Shown here: positions 23,766 to 37,700 of the stretch, piece after piece | Numbering within the stretch: position 1 is the first letter of the stretch | Layout of the letters: every line of letters starts with the position of its first letter | Assembly (NCBI GenBank): GCA_013396755.1 | Contig: VWZF01002437.1 | Coordinates: forward strand, 2,670,416-2,734,415 | DNA: 64,000 nucleotides | From: Sclerurus mexicanus | Lineage: Eukaryota; Chordata; Aves; Passeriformes; Furnariidae | Direction: 5' to 3' | Notes under the pieces: model-generated | Seen by the model: the letters and a program-made list of their open reading frames with translations, nothing else | What the model was told of the DNA's origin: nothing | Database searches by the model: none | Program-made: the position numbers and the translations under genes

Positions 23766-26227
23766 AGTTTTCATTCTGTCAGAACATAAGCAGCAATAAA
23801 TTGCTTGTATGCAAAGCAGACAATGAGATATTTAAGCAGCATATAATAAAGGCAATTTACAGCATATATTGTATATTTAGCCAGAAGAGTCAGGACAATG
23901 ATCCTGTTCTCCAACAGATACAAGTTGATGCCTATTGCTACAATGCTACAGCCAGAAAGCTGTGAAACACGTTACAGCTGGTATTATTAATTAAAGAACC
24001 AAACCAACCAACAAAAAAGCCATAAAATAAAAATGAAAGAAGTCATGCACAATGTCACAAATTTCATCCAAAGCACATGACAAGTCACTCTCAGACTACT
24101 TAGCAATGCCAAGTGGTTGATTTTGAAATTCCCTTCCTATTTAAAGTCTTCATTCTCGACTGGGTTTCTTGCTTTAATATTGCAGCTTTAATATACAGCA
24201 TACTGTTTCCTTTTAATTTAACATATCAGCCATCCAGACTTGCCAAAACTATGGAGGGATGAGGTGTTTTCACACCGAACAGCTTGATAAAACATCTCAG
24301 TCACAGCTATGGCTCTTGGCAGTTTCACACACAGGAAAATCCCTGCTGCTCCCGATGCTGGATGTGGCTGAAGTTGTGGAAGTGCTACTTTCTTTTCAGC
24401 TCTGTTTATCTCCAGCTCTTTCTGCACTGAAAGTCAATTCACAGCAGTCAGATCTGCTGAGACAAACAAGCTACAACTGCTTTGTTACTCAGAGAATGTC
24501 AAGTGCATTTTTATCAAATTTGTGTAATTTGTATATTTTTAAACAGACTTTGGAAGAAGTAGGAGTGGTAGGGAATTCAGAAGAAAGAAATTATTGAGGA
24601 CTAAAAATAGAAATGAACTTTTAACACCACCGGCAGTTCTAAGATTTTTATGTTCATGGTCTTATTTTCTGCATCACAGTTTCTTCTTTGGCAAAGAAAC
24701 TTGCACAGAAATCTGAAGAGAAAAAATATCAAACAATACCTTTTGTTCAGACACAGAGTCACCATTTTGAGTGGGCCACAGACTTCCTCAGAGGCACAGT
24801 TAATTCATTTACTGGGAGGTTAATGCTTACAAAAGCAAGCCTATGGGCTTCTAATGGATTGATCTTACAAAACAAGGCTGCAGAATAAGGACACAACCGA
24901 GGAAAACTGTTTAGAGTGTAAAATTTCACATTTAGGAGATTATTGTCCTTCATTCTTCCAGCCCCTTCTTGACAACTAAACACCCTGCAGGTCTTACCAA
25001 ACAGAGCATTTTCTTGATTAGTAGAGCACAAACAACTAGAAGATAAAGTTTCTTAATCTTACTCATTCTACTGTCCTGTGAAAAGCCATTTCCAAAGCTG
25101 TTCCTATTTTGCACGGAGTCGGGGTTTAGGTTAAAGCACAACGGGCCAAGTGGTGACAGGCAGAGCTATAGGCAGGCATTTACATCCTCTCCTTCCCAGA
25201 TGTGGAACACACTGCAGTGCTGCTACCAGGACAGTAAACGCCTTGTGCTGAAGCATAAACTGGAAGTGAAGTGATTATTTTACAACTCTTTGAAATCTAC
25301 CTTGAAGGGTCTGAAAAGGGTGGATGAGGTCAGCAGCTAATCAATTTTGTGGAAGACATTTGCCTGTTACAGGGTAAAACCATCATTTAATAAATGTCAT
25401 TCGACAGTTTAAATTACACTCAAAGCCATTCTCGCAAGAGAAATAAAAGGTTAAGCTAAGTTCTACTGTAGAGAAATAAATCAGTTCAGCAAAATACTCC
25501 TTAATTTGTTTTAAATGAGGTTTTCATCATTTCAATCACACAAAAATTCATCTCTTTTCCCTCCCTTCCCCCCTCACTCCCCAGGTAGAAAATATCTACC
25601 CAGAGGTTTTTTTTTATTAACTCCACAATGTGCCAGGAGTTTAAAAGCATAGGAAACTTCTATGTAAGTATTTTCTGGTTACATATTCAGAAACAAGTCC
25701 TGAAACCCCCAAACCAACTTGAAATCCCACCTAGCTGCCAGAGTAACAGGCACTGGAAGTTTTATATGTCCAAACATTTACCAATAATTACCAGAGCAGC
25801 TTCATGTTTTCACAGTTCAGGTGATGCCTGTCATTAGATTTTTGGCTTTTAATAAAAGTCAATAATTTAATACTAGAAAAGGAAGCCCAACCAAAGACAA
25901 AATATTTGAAACTGCCTAAATATGTACTTTTCCCAAAGTATGAACCACAGAGTATCTGAAATACTCTGCAAAAGTATTAAATACACTTCACAGATTTAGA
26001 AATTCTGAGAAATAAACACATCAATTACAGCTGCTACTTTTTTGATAAAAAAGTAGCAAGACTTCTCCGAAGTGTTATGGTCTGCCTTTGAATTAAAAAA
26101 CCCAGATCAAAATAAAACATTTCACAGCAAACTCCAGATACTTTCCTGAGACTTGTTAGCTGCTGTTTTCCAAATAAAAGGATATGTTTGGGCAGGGAAG
26201 GTCTGTAGTACGTGCATTCACATGGAA

Positions 26228-26281
26228 AACAGGATATTGTGACATACTCGAGAAAGCTCTGAACAGGATATTGTGACATAC
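26228..26281. repeat. 20-bp direct repeat with 14-bp spacer
   Basis: aacaggatattgtgacatac occurs at 26228-26247 and again at 26262-26281, identical in all 20 bases. The 14-bp spacer contains tcgagaaagctctg. It looks like a recent 34-bp local duplication in which the spacer portion is not itself repeated. Confidence 0.9.
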
Positions 26282-28074
26282 CAAATACAGTCCCAAAGCA
26301 GAGGGGAAAAAAGTGGTTTTCAAGGAGCATTCATGTTTCTTTTAAAATTTGGAATATCAGGGTCCAAAATCCAAAGAAAGGGTTTTATAGCTTGGATATC
26401 AGTACTGTTCAGAGCATTTGCAGTGACAGGGTTTAAAGAACCTATAACAAAAGCACCCACATCACATTCCCTTCACAAATGTTTTGGTGTAAGTTTTTAA
26501 GTCTTTCAAGTCTCTTGGACATTTGCACAGTCTAGAATATCCAGAGCAGCTGCTGTATTCTCTCAGACAAGCGTAAAGTCACATTTCTACATATTTGGTT
26601 AAACTTCCTGTGAATCTGCTTTCACCTTTCAATTAGTGCAAAAATTAACACTTCATAATGTGCCAAATAATCAAAGGCCAAAAATAAATTAAGCAGGTCA
26701 GATATAATGTCTGCCATCATAATCCCTCATTCTCCTAAAAACCTAGGTCAAACACCATAGTATGTACATGTATATTAATGCACGTTAACGAAATGAAAAA
26801 CAGAATAACAGAAATGTGACTTATTTGTAGTGGAGATTTTTGACAAGTTAAACACTTTCAATAGCAAACGGCACACAAAAATCAAGTGCAGCCTCAGTCC
26901 AAAGGAAGTTGTAAAGCAAAGGAAGCCCTTCAAATTTGGATGAGTTGCAATGCACACAATACACACAAGCTCATCTTTGTTTCCTAATGAAATGGTTAAG
27001 AAGAAAACAGGACAAGGCACACAAACTCAGACAACAATTTACAAGCTATTAGCTAGCGAGCTTGCCACAAGACTGAAAAAAGAACATTTTATTTTTTGAG
27101 CAGAAATATCTTAAGTCATCTTGAGACTTCAATTTGTGCTGGGAAGCTGATGCACTTTGACACAATCTTTCATAGCAAGAGGCATTTTCAATTAATTTTT
27201 GAAATATGGACTTAAAATACACACACTTGTCACAAGGCCCAATAGCCATCTGGTCTAAATTTTTCTAATTAAAGAACAAAACGCTCATCTGGCAACAGAT
27301 AAACTTTTAGTTCACTTGGCTTTGTCCTGAAAGCTTCACAAGAGAAGGATTAAAAAGATGCTAGGAGGCACCAGGTATGTATTATTACATAGGGAAAGGT
27401 TCAATGAAAATAATTTCCATTCTTTATACAAAGTAATACACAACTCACAGATAAATGTTCTGCTGATTTTCTAAGTTATCTATTTGTGGATTCTGGAAGA
27501 AGAGTTCAAAAAGGAAGAACAAAATGGAATAAAATTACACTTATATTCCATGAACCACGTTACTCAGACTTGGAGAAAAACCAAACGCATCAACCAACCA
27601 GAAAACAAATGTAAAGAAGTCTATAACAGCTTTTAAGATCATATTTTTCAAGTATAACATTTCTGAACAGGAAAAATGTTCAGAAAAATGTTCCATGCAG
27701 TTAAATATAGAATTCCAGTAAACAGTTGAACAGAGATGCTGTAGTCTTACCTGAATGCTATAACTGAAAAATAAAAATCAACAGAAAAAAATTCTCTTCA
27801 AAGACAGGCAAAGACATAATGGGAAAAGAAACTTAAGGAACCATTTTGCATATCACACTCAGCTGCTTAATAACGACAAAGATTTTAAGAGCATCCTGCC
27901 TAAGGGCAACAAAATGGGATGGTTGCAGAACAAATGCCATGAAACAACAATTAAGGCATCAGACGGGCTTCATTATTTTTCAAAAGTAATAAAAATGTAG
28001 AAAAGCCAATTTTTTCTGTTAATTTTACACTGGTATAATGAAAATAATGTATTTCACATTATTACTAGTGTCAA

Positions 28075-28089
28075 TAGTAGTAGTAGTAG
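28075..28089. repeat. short TAG trinucleotide repeat
   Basis: Five uninterrupted TAG units are followed by an imprecise cagcag continuation. The tract is too short to be a strongly variable microsatellite. Confidence 0.85.
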
Positions 28090-28717
28090 CAGCATTAAAA
28101 AATAAGGAAGATGAACTTGTGAACAGGCTTTAATGTGCTGTCACGCATTCCACCTCACAACTATGTTACTATTTAGGAAATTGTTGACTTGTGAAAAGAT
28201 GACATCAAAACATGATTCCTTCTGGTCCTTTCTGACCATGCATTTGGTGAAGGATGAAGCTGGGAGGCAAATTTTCTGAAACAGCTGCAGTGCCATTTGC
28301 ATTATATAAATCTAATTTAAAAAGTTAATTAGCTGACCAAGAGTGCCACTAGAAGCAAGTACACAAAGGTCATACTACATGTATTTCCCCATTCCGTAAA
28401 GTGGTGCAGCAGCTCTTCCTGGCAACGCGGACCAACAGAGTAACTGGAGAGCACAAGGGACAGAACTCGCTCTGACAGCAAGCATTTGCCTGCAGCTAAA
28501 ACAACCTTTTTTTTTAGCCTCAACCTATATTGTCCAGGAGAAGTAATAACTTCCCACACAGTACCATGCAAAATATTGTCCTAGCAGTCCAAATGGGTAA
28601 GAATTTCATTTCCTCAGTTTAGAGAAATGCCTCCATTCACCTCCCTGATGCATCTTGGTTTCACTGTATTCCTCTTGCATTTACCATGTAATTTTCTACT
28701 TCAAGGTATGCAATGCC

Positions 28718-28747
28718 TGAGGTCAAGCTAACAGGCCTGTAGTCACC
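28718..28747 (-). mobile_element. relic of a CR1-like LINE, reverse-transcriptase box
   Basis: On the minus strand these 30 bases read GDYRPVSLTS, the conserved NYRPVSLTS box near the start of the CR1/L3-type reverse-transcriptase domain. At DNA level gaggtcaagctaacaggc matches the reverse complement of that part of CR1 closely. Flanking similarity fades quickly on both sides, so the true edges are unclear. It is an older insertion than the one at 5295-6040 and in the opposite orientation. Confidence 0.5.
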
Positions 28748-30816
28748 TGTGAGGGTTTTATCAGGATGCCATCCAGACAGCTTTTGCTGCAGGAAGCCAC
28801 TCTATAGGCATTGTTTACGAAAATGCTGTCAGAGCAAAAGCAGGAGCTGTTGCTGGTTCAGGACAGTGTGACAGCTCCTGGGAGGGGACATGACAGGCCT
28901 TAAGTCCCCAGGAAACCAAAAAGTCTGAGCTGGGTAGCAAGCTCAGAACAGATATTTGCATTTGTTTAAGGGTTGTTTTAGCACTTTACTGTCCACCTCC
29001 TGGTCACTGAGTCAGGAATCCTTACTTGTTCTCCTATGTATAGTTTCCAAAGAGGCATCACCCCTTCTCATAGACATTATAATACACATTAATTCAGATA
29101 TATACTCTGCAGATTCCAGCTACTGACGTAATGAGTTTACATGCCAGTTGTTCAGTGTTTGGGAAAGAACAGTATCCTGGGTGGTTATAATGAGCCAGGT
29201 TTTGCTTCTGCTCTGGATATCCTTTTTCCTCACAGAATCCTAATTTATTTTGGCAGTAATGCTATACACAAAATGTCATGAATTTATTATCCTTACTTAT
29301 GAGATATTAACTGCCCAGCTATAACAACTGCAATGTTAATTTTGCTGCAGGCCAAGTATTTAAATTACTGCACAGTATTTCATGATCACAGAGAGCCCTC
29401 CCAGCCCGGCAGAAGCAGAGGGGTGTAAGGGGAAGGCGCAGCAGATCCGCCAGTGGCTCATCAGCTCCCAAGTCCCATCACTCTCCTAGTCCGATTAAAC
29501 TGGGAGTTGAGATGATTATACAACTCAAGGTAAACATCTTTTTTCATCCCTTGATGCCAAATAAAATATAATTTGTTAAAAGCAACATAATGTAATTGCA
29601 AAACCTTTTTCCTCAGTTTACAGGTCAGAATTTTGCTACTAGAGGATTTCATGAGCTTAGGAGGACAATAGGACACGTTCAATAGACAAGATGACATAAA
29701 TCCGCTTTCTATTTTTGTTTCTTATAGCCCAAAAATAAAAAGCAACTCCACTGGTTTTAGTGCTGTTAATCTGAACATGCACTGGTGTCACAGTGCCTCT
29801 GAAAGGAGATCAAACAGAAGTTACCAAACCTCATCATTCAGTAAGCACGACAACAACACCACATCGCCTTTACTGTAGGGATAAGGACAAAACCAAACTG
29901 TAAGGATAAGAAGTTTTCTGTAGCAGTTTCTACTGCGCTACGCATGGAAACACTGCTCCAAAATCCAGTCAAAAAGCATTTCCCATGATGAAGTAGCTGG
30001 TGCCAGTATTTGATCAGCTGCCACTCATTTCCTCTCCTGGCCTCAGGAATCACATTTCCAAGACTCAGAGAGCAGAACCAGCCCACAGAAACTCTCTCTC
30101 ATCGCTTACATTTGATTTATGTATTGCTGATGAACAGCATGAGAAAGAAGATCTAGTTTTTTTGATTACTTCTGTACTTGGAAATACAAATTAGAAACAT
30201 TTAATAGACTTAATTTATCCCTTAGGTAAGAATTTCACATACACACATACATATTTTACATATGCACATAAATAATTGAATAAAAAAAGCCCTGAGCTAC
30301 CAAAACATTTTCAACCATTAATGTTAATCTCAACACAGGAAATTCTCCAATGCAAATTAAAAAAAAAATCTGTATAAAAAATTAAGAGTTCTGAATAATG
30401 CACTCACAGTGAGCACAACACTGCATTTTTGAAGAGCCACGTGGTATCAAGCCAAGCAGTACTTTAGGGACCAGAGGCAGGAGCAGGCTGCCTGCACAGT
30501 ACAAGGGCCGCTTAACTCCACTCACAGCTGCTTTGCATCACTGCACCAGCACGGGCGATCTGGAATGTGCACCCTCATGCCCTCCACGTTCCTCTGTGCA
30601 CACGTACCCATTTTTCCATTTTCAGTCTTTCTAAGAAATATTTTTTGAAAAACAATGTTAAAAAGTAAATACTGCCCTTTGTTTTTCAGTTCTTTATATT
30701 CAAATGAAAACTTAATTTTTTTTTATTTTTTTTTGGAAAGAGAAACAACAGTAAAAGCTACTGGCATTTTTCTCCAGAAGACTGAGACTACAAGCTGCCA
30801 TACTTTGAATGAAAAT

Positions 30817-30857
30817 ACATCATAAAATGAGGAGTAACAGTAACCTGCACTAATGAC
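30817..30857. repeat. diverged local repeat, copy A
   Basis: acatcataaaatgagg followed by agtaacagtaacctgcactaatgac resembles 31692-31734 (acataccacaaaatgag, then aaataacagtaatcagcactaatgac) at roughly 80 percent by eye. The two are about 875 nt apart in direct orientation. The source family is not recognised. Confidence 0.5.
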
Positions 30858-31691
30858 ATGACAGCCACTGATTTCTACTACTAGTTATTTTTTATAGCAG
30901 TGGAAAGGTGGAGTGGCTGCAGGGTCAGGTGTGAGGTGGTGGCCCTCCAAGCCATGAGGGAAGCTTGCAAAGCAGCAAGTTAAGGATCGTGCTTGTTGCT
31001 TTTAATCCACCAGTAACCACACAGAACCCAGGATGGATTAAAAGTATTTGCTTCAAGCTGGTACGCTCAGGGGTCTTTTTTTCTTGTATTTGATTTCCCC
31101 CTCCTATTATTTATGAAAGCATTTATGATTTTGTACAAACTTGACTGAAAGTACACAGTTAATACTGGGGTATTTTCCAGGGAATCCAGAAGAGACACCT
31201 CTACCTTGTTACAAGAAAAGACTTAAGAGGAAAACAGGTTCCACGAGCCACAGGTGTTTTCAGAAAAACAAAGGCCCGTGCTTCAAACAAGGCAGTGTTG
31301 CCACCATCACGCCCAAAAGCAAAGCTTTTGATCTTCCCCACTTTTGCCTGCTTTCGTACCAAAATTTTTCCTCTTCTGACGTACATGGGTGTGTGGTCAG
31401 TTGTGCGACAAACCAGAGCCAAAACCCAAACTAAAACCTGCCAAAAAAGGATTTTTGCTCATTTGGATTACTTGCCAAACCTGCTCACCACAGGGTCGCA
31501 GGGGAGTGAAGGCAGCAGAGAAATGTTTCCTCCTGCAATTCCTTAGCTTAAAGTGTTTGGACTATGAGCTAAAGCCCCTCAAGTTGCAAGCACTGCCTGC
31601 AGTCTTAGATGGGATTATTATAAAGTGAATAAAATTCATCCAAAAATGTAATTTTGAAATTTAAATGAAGTTTTACTTCAATACTTGTAAA

Positions 31692-31734
31692 ACATACCAC
31701 AAAATGAGAAATAACAGTAATCAGCACTAATGAC
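31692..31734. repeat. diverged local repeat, copy B
   Basis: Partner of 30817-30857. Similarity starts around an atactt word upstream and stops at taatgac, after which the two sequences diverge. This may be an old duplication or two fragments of an unknown repeat. Confidence 0.5.
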
Positions 31735-34700
31735 TGAACTTCCTGCACACAAACCAATTTTGACATTTCTTTTTGCTGCCAGCATTTAAGTACTTAAAAA
31801 ACCCTCAGAGTTTATGGAACTGCAAAATCAGTTTTGGGTAACCAACTTGTTTTTCAGGTGCAGGCAGAATATTTTCTTCATTTCAGCTAACAGAGTTAAA
31901 CAGATAGGTCATTCAAAGTTGAAACACCAACTGGGAGTCAAAAAGCAAAAAATACTTGTTTTCCTTTTCTGGCCCCCTAATTAAAAATGTTATGGAAGAT
32001 GAAATCTAGTTTGGAAATTTGAAGGCATGTTTGTGAGTTGAACTGATTATAGTCTTCAGATAATACTTCCTTTGTTTAAAAAAAATACATTACAATGTCA
32101 AGTATATATAACTTGGTTTGATTAACTTATTTTCCACTTTGTGTATCCAGGATATTTAAGGTTGCTTTATTTAACTTAGGAAAAAGAATGCTGGTTTAGT
32201 GCATTGCTTCGCAATTTATCAGACGGAGCTTGACAAAGGGGATTTAAAAAAGGATCTCTGTTAAAAAACAAACTCTTGCCTGCCAGCCCACTGTCAAGAA
32301 TCTTCAGAGGAGAGAGTGGACCTTCCTACTTAGAAAAACAGTACTGACTTCATTAAATACAATCACAAGATAGAATTAAAATCAGATACATATTAACAAA
32401 AATCAGTTACGTATCAATTTAAGCTTCATTTAAATTTAAACTTCTGCCTTAAAATTCACTACAGTCTTCCGCCTCAGCTCTACAGGTTCAATTAAGCAGA
32501 GCCTTGTTTGACATGTTTTTTATCTCATGCTACCTTTTGGATTCTGAATGGTTAAGATTTCTCTAATTACCAAGAATTTTATTTATTCACGGCAAGAATA
32601 TGTACAATTGCTAAGGAGTCATCAAGAAAATGGAATAATCCTGAATGCTTGGTTAAGAACTGCCAAGTATCAACAAGATTGAAAAAGTACACATTATTTA
32701 AAAGAAAAGCATTAGATTTCTTTTTTGTCTTAAAGTATTGTCCTTCTTTAGTTCAAGTCTGTATGCCAAGTTTTCAATATTTACCCATCTTTCCCAGGTA
32801 AATTTACTGTCTCAATATAAAAGAAAACCCACAATAAATTTTGTATGTTTATCAAATACAAAACAGAAGTATCCTATCTTGGACACCCAGCTCAAAGGAA
32901 AAAAAAAAAGCATTTGCTCCAGTGACTCTAACTATAAAAAAACCCAAAAAAACAAAAACTTAAGACCAGGTTTGTAGAACTTCAAAGTTTGAAGCAACAA
33001 ACAAATAGTGAAGCATGCTACCTCTGCCGAGGCTTACAGTTGCAGTTTCGTCTGACCATCAATAAACTCTTTATCAGCCAACAAACTTTGTATGTAACAC
33101 TGAAATTTGAATTCAAACAGCAGTGAACCCAAAAGCTCTGCTGAACTTTCAGCTAGGAAGATTATCTTTCCAATTCTCATCTCTGTTGTCCTTAGACTGA
33201 AGACATCTTTGCAGGCTTCAAATACAGGAAGGCTGCCAGCACTGCAAGGACGTCTTTTTGTCTTCAGGCTTTTTGTGCAGTCTTCCTCCCACTTCTACTG
33301 CCTAGTAGTAGATAAGCCCAGAAGGCAAGACAGATCAACTAAAGCCAATTTTGAGGAGAGCTGCACTTGGCACGACACAAGAATATGTTGTTTTTCTAGG
33401 GTCATAATCCAAGATAAAAAAAAAAATGAGGTAAAAAATATTTTGGACCACAATGTGTAAACTCAATGGGATAAAGATGACTCATACAGCTCTGGCTGGT
33501 TCAAGTGACCTCAAATACTAACACAGATACCATCAAAGAAAATGCTAAATAAATACACATTCTAAAATAACATACCATCTATCTGCCAGTGCTAAGAATA
33601 GCATTGTACTAATCTCTTAAAATACTGAATGATGGATAAACAGATGCTGTCATACTGTGATCTCTTTAACTGTAGCAGTGATTGCACTTACCAGACACAG
33701 GACTGAAAGATCTGGAAGCAAGAACAAGTATTTTGTTCCATATTTGTTCAACAGCCTAAGAAGACATGTCCTCCATTTCCTCCAACACAAGGGCCTGAGC
33801 ATCACCTGCAGTGCAAAGAGGCTCTAGAGGGACCAATATATAAGTATTCTCAGATAATCGGGATAATTTATCCCTCTCTGTAGAAGCAGAGGCCTTTTTT
33901 CTTAGTGACTGCTTAATAAAACATGTCAAAGAGAATATGACTAGTTCAGATGAATCCCACAAGGAAAGCAGCCAAATTTCCTCAATGGTAAGGTGGAATT
34001 AAGGAAGGCATCTGAGTTACTTTTTTTGAGGACTTAGTCCACATAAAAATTGTATATACAGAAAACTGTATTCTCATACTATTTCACTTTGGTTTAACAT
34101 TTGAAAATTATTAGTTTTATCCACAGTGTAATGTAGTTAGAGCTAGCTCTGCACTTGACAGTGGCATCAGTAAATGACAAAGTCAGTTCAATTTATGTCA
34201 ACAAAAAATTGCAATTCTGCCATTGTAGTTTATTTCATCTCATGTGAGCTGGAGACATTGGTACAACCTATTTTGGAAGGAGAACAGTTTCACAAGCAAA
34301 CTGAAACCACAAAACAGCTCTTGTCTATCAACTCTGCTTGTCAGAAACCAATTCCCATGGAAGGGATGGCTGGTGCACCTGGGTCTTCTGCACCCAACTT
34401 CCTCTGGATTTTTGGTGCCTACTTTAGAGTACTTCTCACCTGGATTTCAGGAACACCCAAGAGAAACAACTCACACTGACCTGTGCTCAATTCTGAAAAA
34501 TCTGTGCTTCCAAGAACAAGACAATGTTTCAGACTGAGGTTTGAACATGAAGAAACACTTCACCAGCAGAGATTTATTTAAGTCAGAGTATTCAAACTGA
34601 AGTAACATTAACTGTCATTGAAATACCTCTAAGTTACAATCAAAATAAAAATCCACAACAGATATAAGTAAGTCAGCATTAAATGATGAATTTACTGTTG

Positions 34701-37700
34701 ACTATGGGTACTGTGCAAGCCATGTTTTTTCTACAAAATATATGGCTCTTCCAGCCTAAGAAAGTAATAAAAGGCCAGCTGATAAAAGAGGAACAACTTT
34801 ATCTTTAGAAACTATGAATTTTGCTATTTAAAGAATCTCTTGGTAGAGCAAATGCTGGAGAGTCTGTGATATGGAAATAATTGTTGTCCAATTTCCCTTT
34901 CAGAACCTCCAACCCACAAACTGTCACCAGCTTTAAGTTTTCTGTGTTTTTGCAAAAAAGGAACAATTTCTTAAAACTACTATTACTGCAACAACCTCTC
35001 TTTTAGGTCCTGAGACCATCTCAGCACACCAGACATTTCAGCTCTGTTCTAATGAGTACTCTGGAGAAAGCAAAGTCCAGCCCACGAGGACAACTTAAGG
35101 CTCCACTCCAAGAGAAGAAATGTATTTGCAGTAAAATCACTGAAATGCTTATGTGGCTCTTTAACAGCATCTACCCCATCTTTATACAATTGGTCATTTT
35201 AATACTTTTTGCAGCGGATTCTTTTAAAGGAGAGTGCTTAAAGGAAAAAGCTCACAAATTACTGCGTTTATAGAACCTTGGGAAAAATACAAGCTTAATT
35301 TATCCTTAAAGCACCCATTTTGTTGTTAACACTTTAAAAGCACGTTGGAAGCATTTGGTGCAATAAAGAGGAAATAATATTCAAAACATTAAGCAAATTG
35401 TTTCAACAAAGAGGTTTATGTAACTTGCTTTTTACCTTACTAAGAGTTACAGACTGCCTTCTTTCCTTATGCTACTAATGTATCTGAGCAGTAGGCTGAA
35501 TTTGGCCACAAAGTGGTTTTTAACAGCACCTTAAGTGTCCTGCCTACATTAATGCCTCCGGGTAAGCAGTAAAACCAAAAGCAAATCTCGTATTCACTAG
35601 CTGAGGTGGAGGCACTTCCAAAGTGTTTCATTCGTGTGCTTTTACTTAAAAAGGAGACACTCCCAAAACAACAGTGAGACACTTCACTAGCAACTCCTTA
35701 CCTGTCAGAGTGGTTGCTGTTTCAGTTGCTATCAAACATTTCTAATTCACAAGTGTAAATGAAATCCAAGATCCAACCTGCTCACAGATCAACCAGCTCA
35801 CAGCTATACCATGATCATGAAGCACCTGCAGTGTTCATGCCAAGTTGCTACCAGCCCCTGAACATCCTCTTTTCTTTATCTGCTCCAAACTCAGCCTTTA
35901 GTAACTCCTGAATTACAGGAAATACATCAAACAGCTATGCAATTTCTCACTTGCTTCACTTTCCTTCCTCTATCCTCCTTCCAGAAACTTTGGTCTTCCC
36001 CAGACAGAAATTACACTGATTGAAGGATTTAACTGTAGGCTGCCTTAAGATTAGATGCAGTCATTACAGTTGTAAGTAATTTTTGCAACTATTAATTGAG
36101 TAAAATTCAACTGACCTTGAAAATAACATGAGATGAGCACAAAGCTCAGCTGCACTTATCATGGTGGAGACCTAGACAACAATAAGCTCAGTCCAGAATG
36201 ATCTTGCCACGGCCAAGTGTTTCAAACAGGCCATAAGATATAATACCCTTATGACAGAGAAAGGGGTGTTTCAATTCCAAGTGGAGTTGAAAGCGACTAG
36301 TCCAGCTCTAGACATCTGCTACTGTAGAGGCATGGAGGATTTCACTTATCATTCCTTTGCTACTCTGCTATTCAAATATTTGCAAAGTACCTACTTACTG
36401 GGAACTATTATGTAGAATGAACAGTTTTTGGAGACTAAGGATAAAGATTGTTGACTCTTATGCAAAATAAATTTTACTTCACAGAATATAAATACAGATA
36501 GTCACACAAGCAGCAGTAAAGTGAACATACAAAGGTGCTAGGAGAAGAAACTCAAACCAGACACAGAAAAAGCAGAAGGCCTGTGAGCAGCTGCTCTTTT
36601 TGCAAGGACTAGACCTGTACAAGCACTTTGAAGTAATAGTAATTCTCACTGCAGGCTGAGTAGGGGGAAGAGAAGGAAGGAAGAAAGGAAAAAGTACAAA
36701 GCCTTAGTTCTGGTTTCTTAAACTTAATTTGATATGACTTTTATACATAAGCATGTGTCTTGTCAACACATTTGACCATGAAATATGCAGTGTTACTGAC
36801 AAAATCTTTTTTCATGGCCCCAAGTCTACATATGAATTACCAATCATTTACACTGTAACAAGTTTGAGATCTGTTCTCTTTCTAAATAAGAGTGTTATGT
36901 CTCCTGAACATTTTCTGAAGTTCTTAAAATAGCATTTTACAACCAGCCATCGATTGTTAACTGTTTTTTAATAAAAGGACAGGGAAAAGGAAAAAAAGAG
37001 TCATTAGCCAAAATAATCCTAGACTGGAAAAGAAACTAGTAAATATATTTATACTGCCAAAAACTATTTACTTTTTTCTGAAGTCCTAACCGTGCCAGAA
37101 TACTTTCCACCTCATGCAGAGTGAGTCTAATTCTTTGATTAGTATATAATTATTACCATATGCAATTTCCATGTGAAATCTTTCTATTTCATGTAGCAAT
37201 TTGCCCCTACTTTCACTGTAATTTTAGGAAGGCTTCTAAACACTTTAACTATAAAATCCTGGATGCACTGTTAAGCCTATAATCACATCAGTTTTGACTT
37301 AGGGAGATTTTTATATTCATTAGTTAGGAAATGTGAGTTGCTAACAAGGAAGAGTGCTGCCATTCAAGGAAAAGCCACACTTTTCTTATCTGTCATTGCC
37401 TGAATGAAAATATTTACTTGTTTGTTGTCAGAGCATTGAGAAATGGTTAATTAGCTGAAGGGGTTTAACCATACCTTTAGGAAGGATTTGACAGGCCTTA
37501 GATAAACTCTTACAAAAAGCAACACACGTATCTTCTAGGAGCACAGAGACAAAAACGTACTCCACATTGGTGAGGAGCCATGTCGCAACACGGTGATGAA
37601 CAGCAACCTGGAAAGTAGGCTTGTGCTAAAAATACCCACTGTTTTCTTTTTCTGAAAGAATCAAAACATGCTTAATCTCCAAAAGGAGTAATCTACCTTA

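Noticed and set aside
33107..33460. 117-codon plus-strand open frame, the longest in the window
   Set aside because: Composition is irregular (Ser/Lys-rich, with a run of Lys codons from poly-A near the end), there is no recognisable domain, and the length is within expectation for random AT-moderate sequence of this size.
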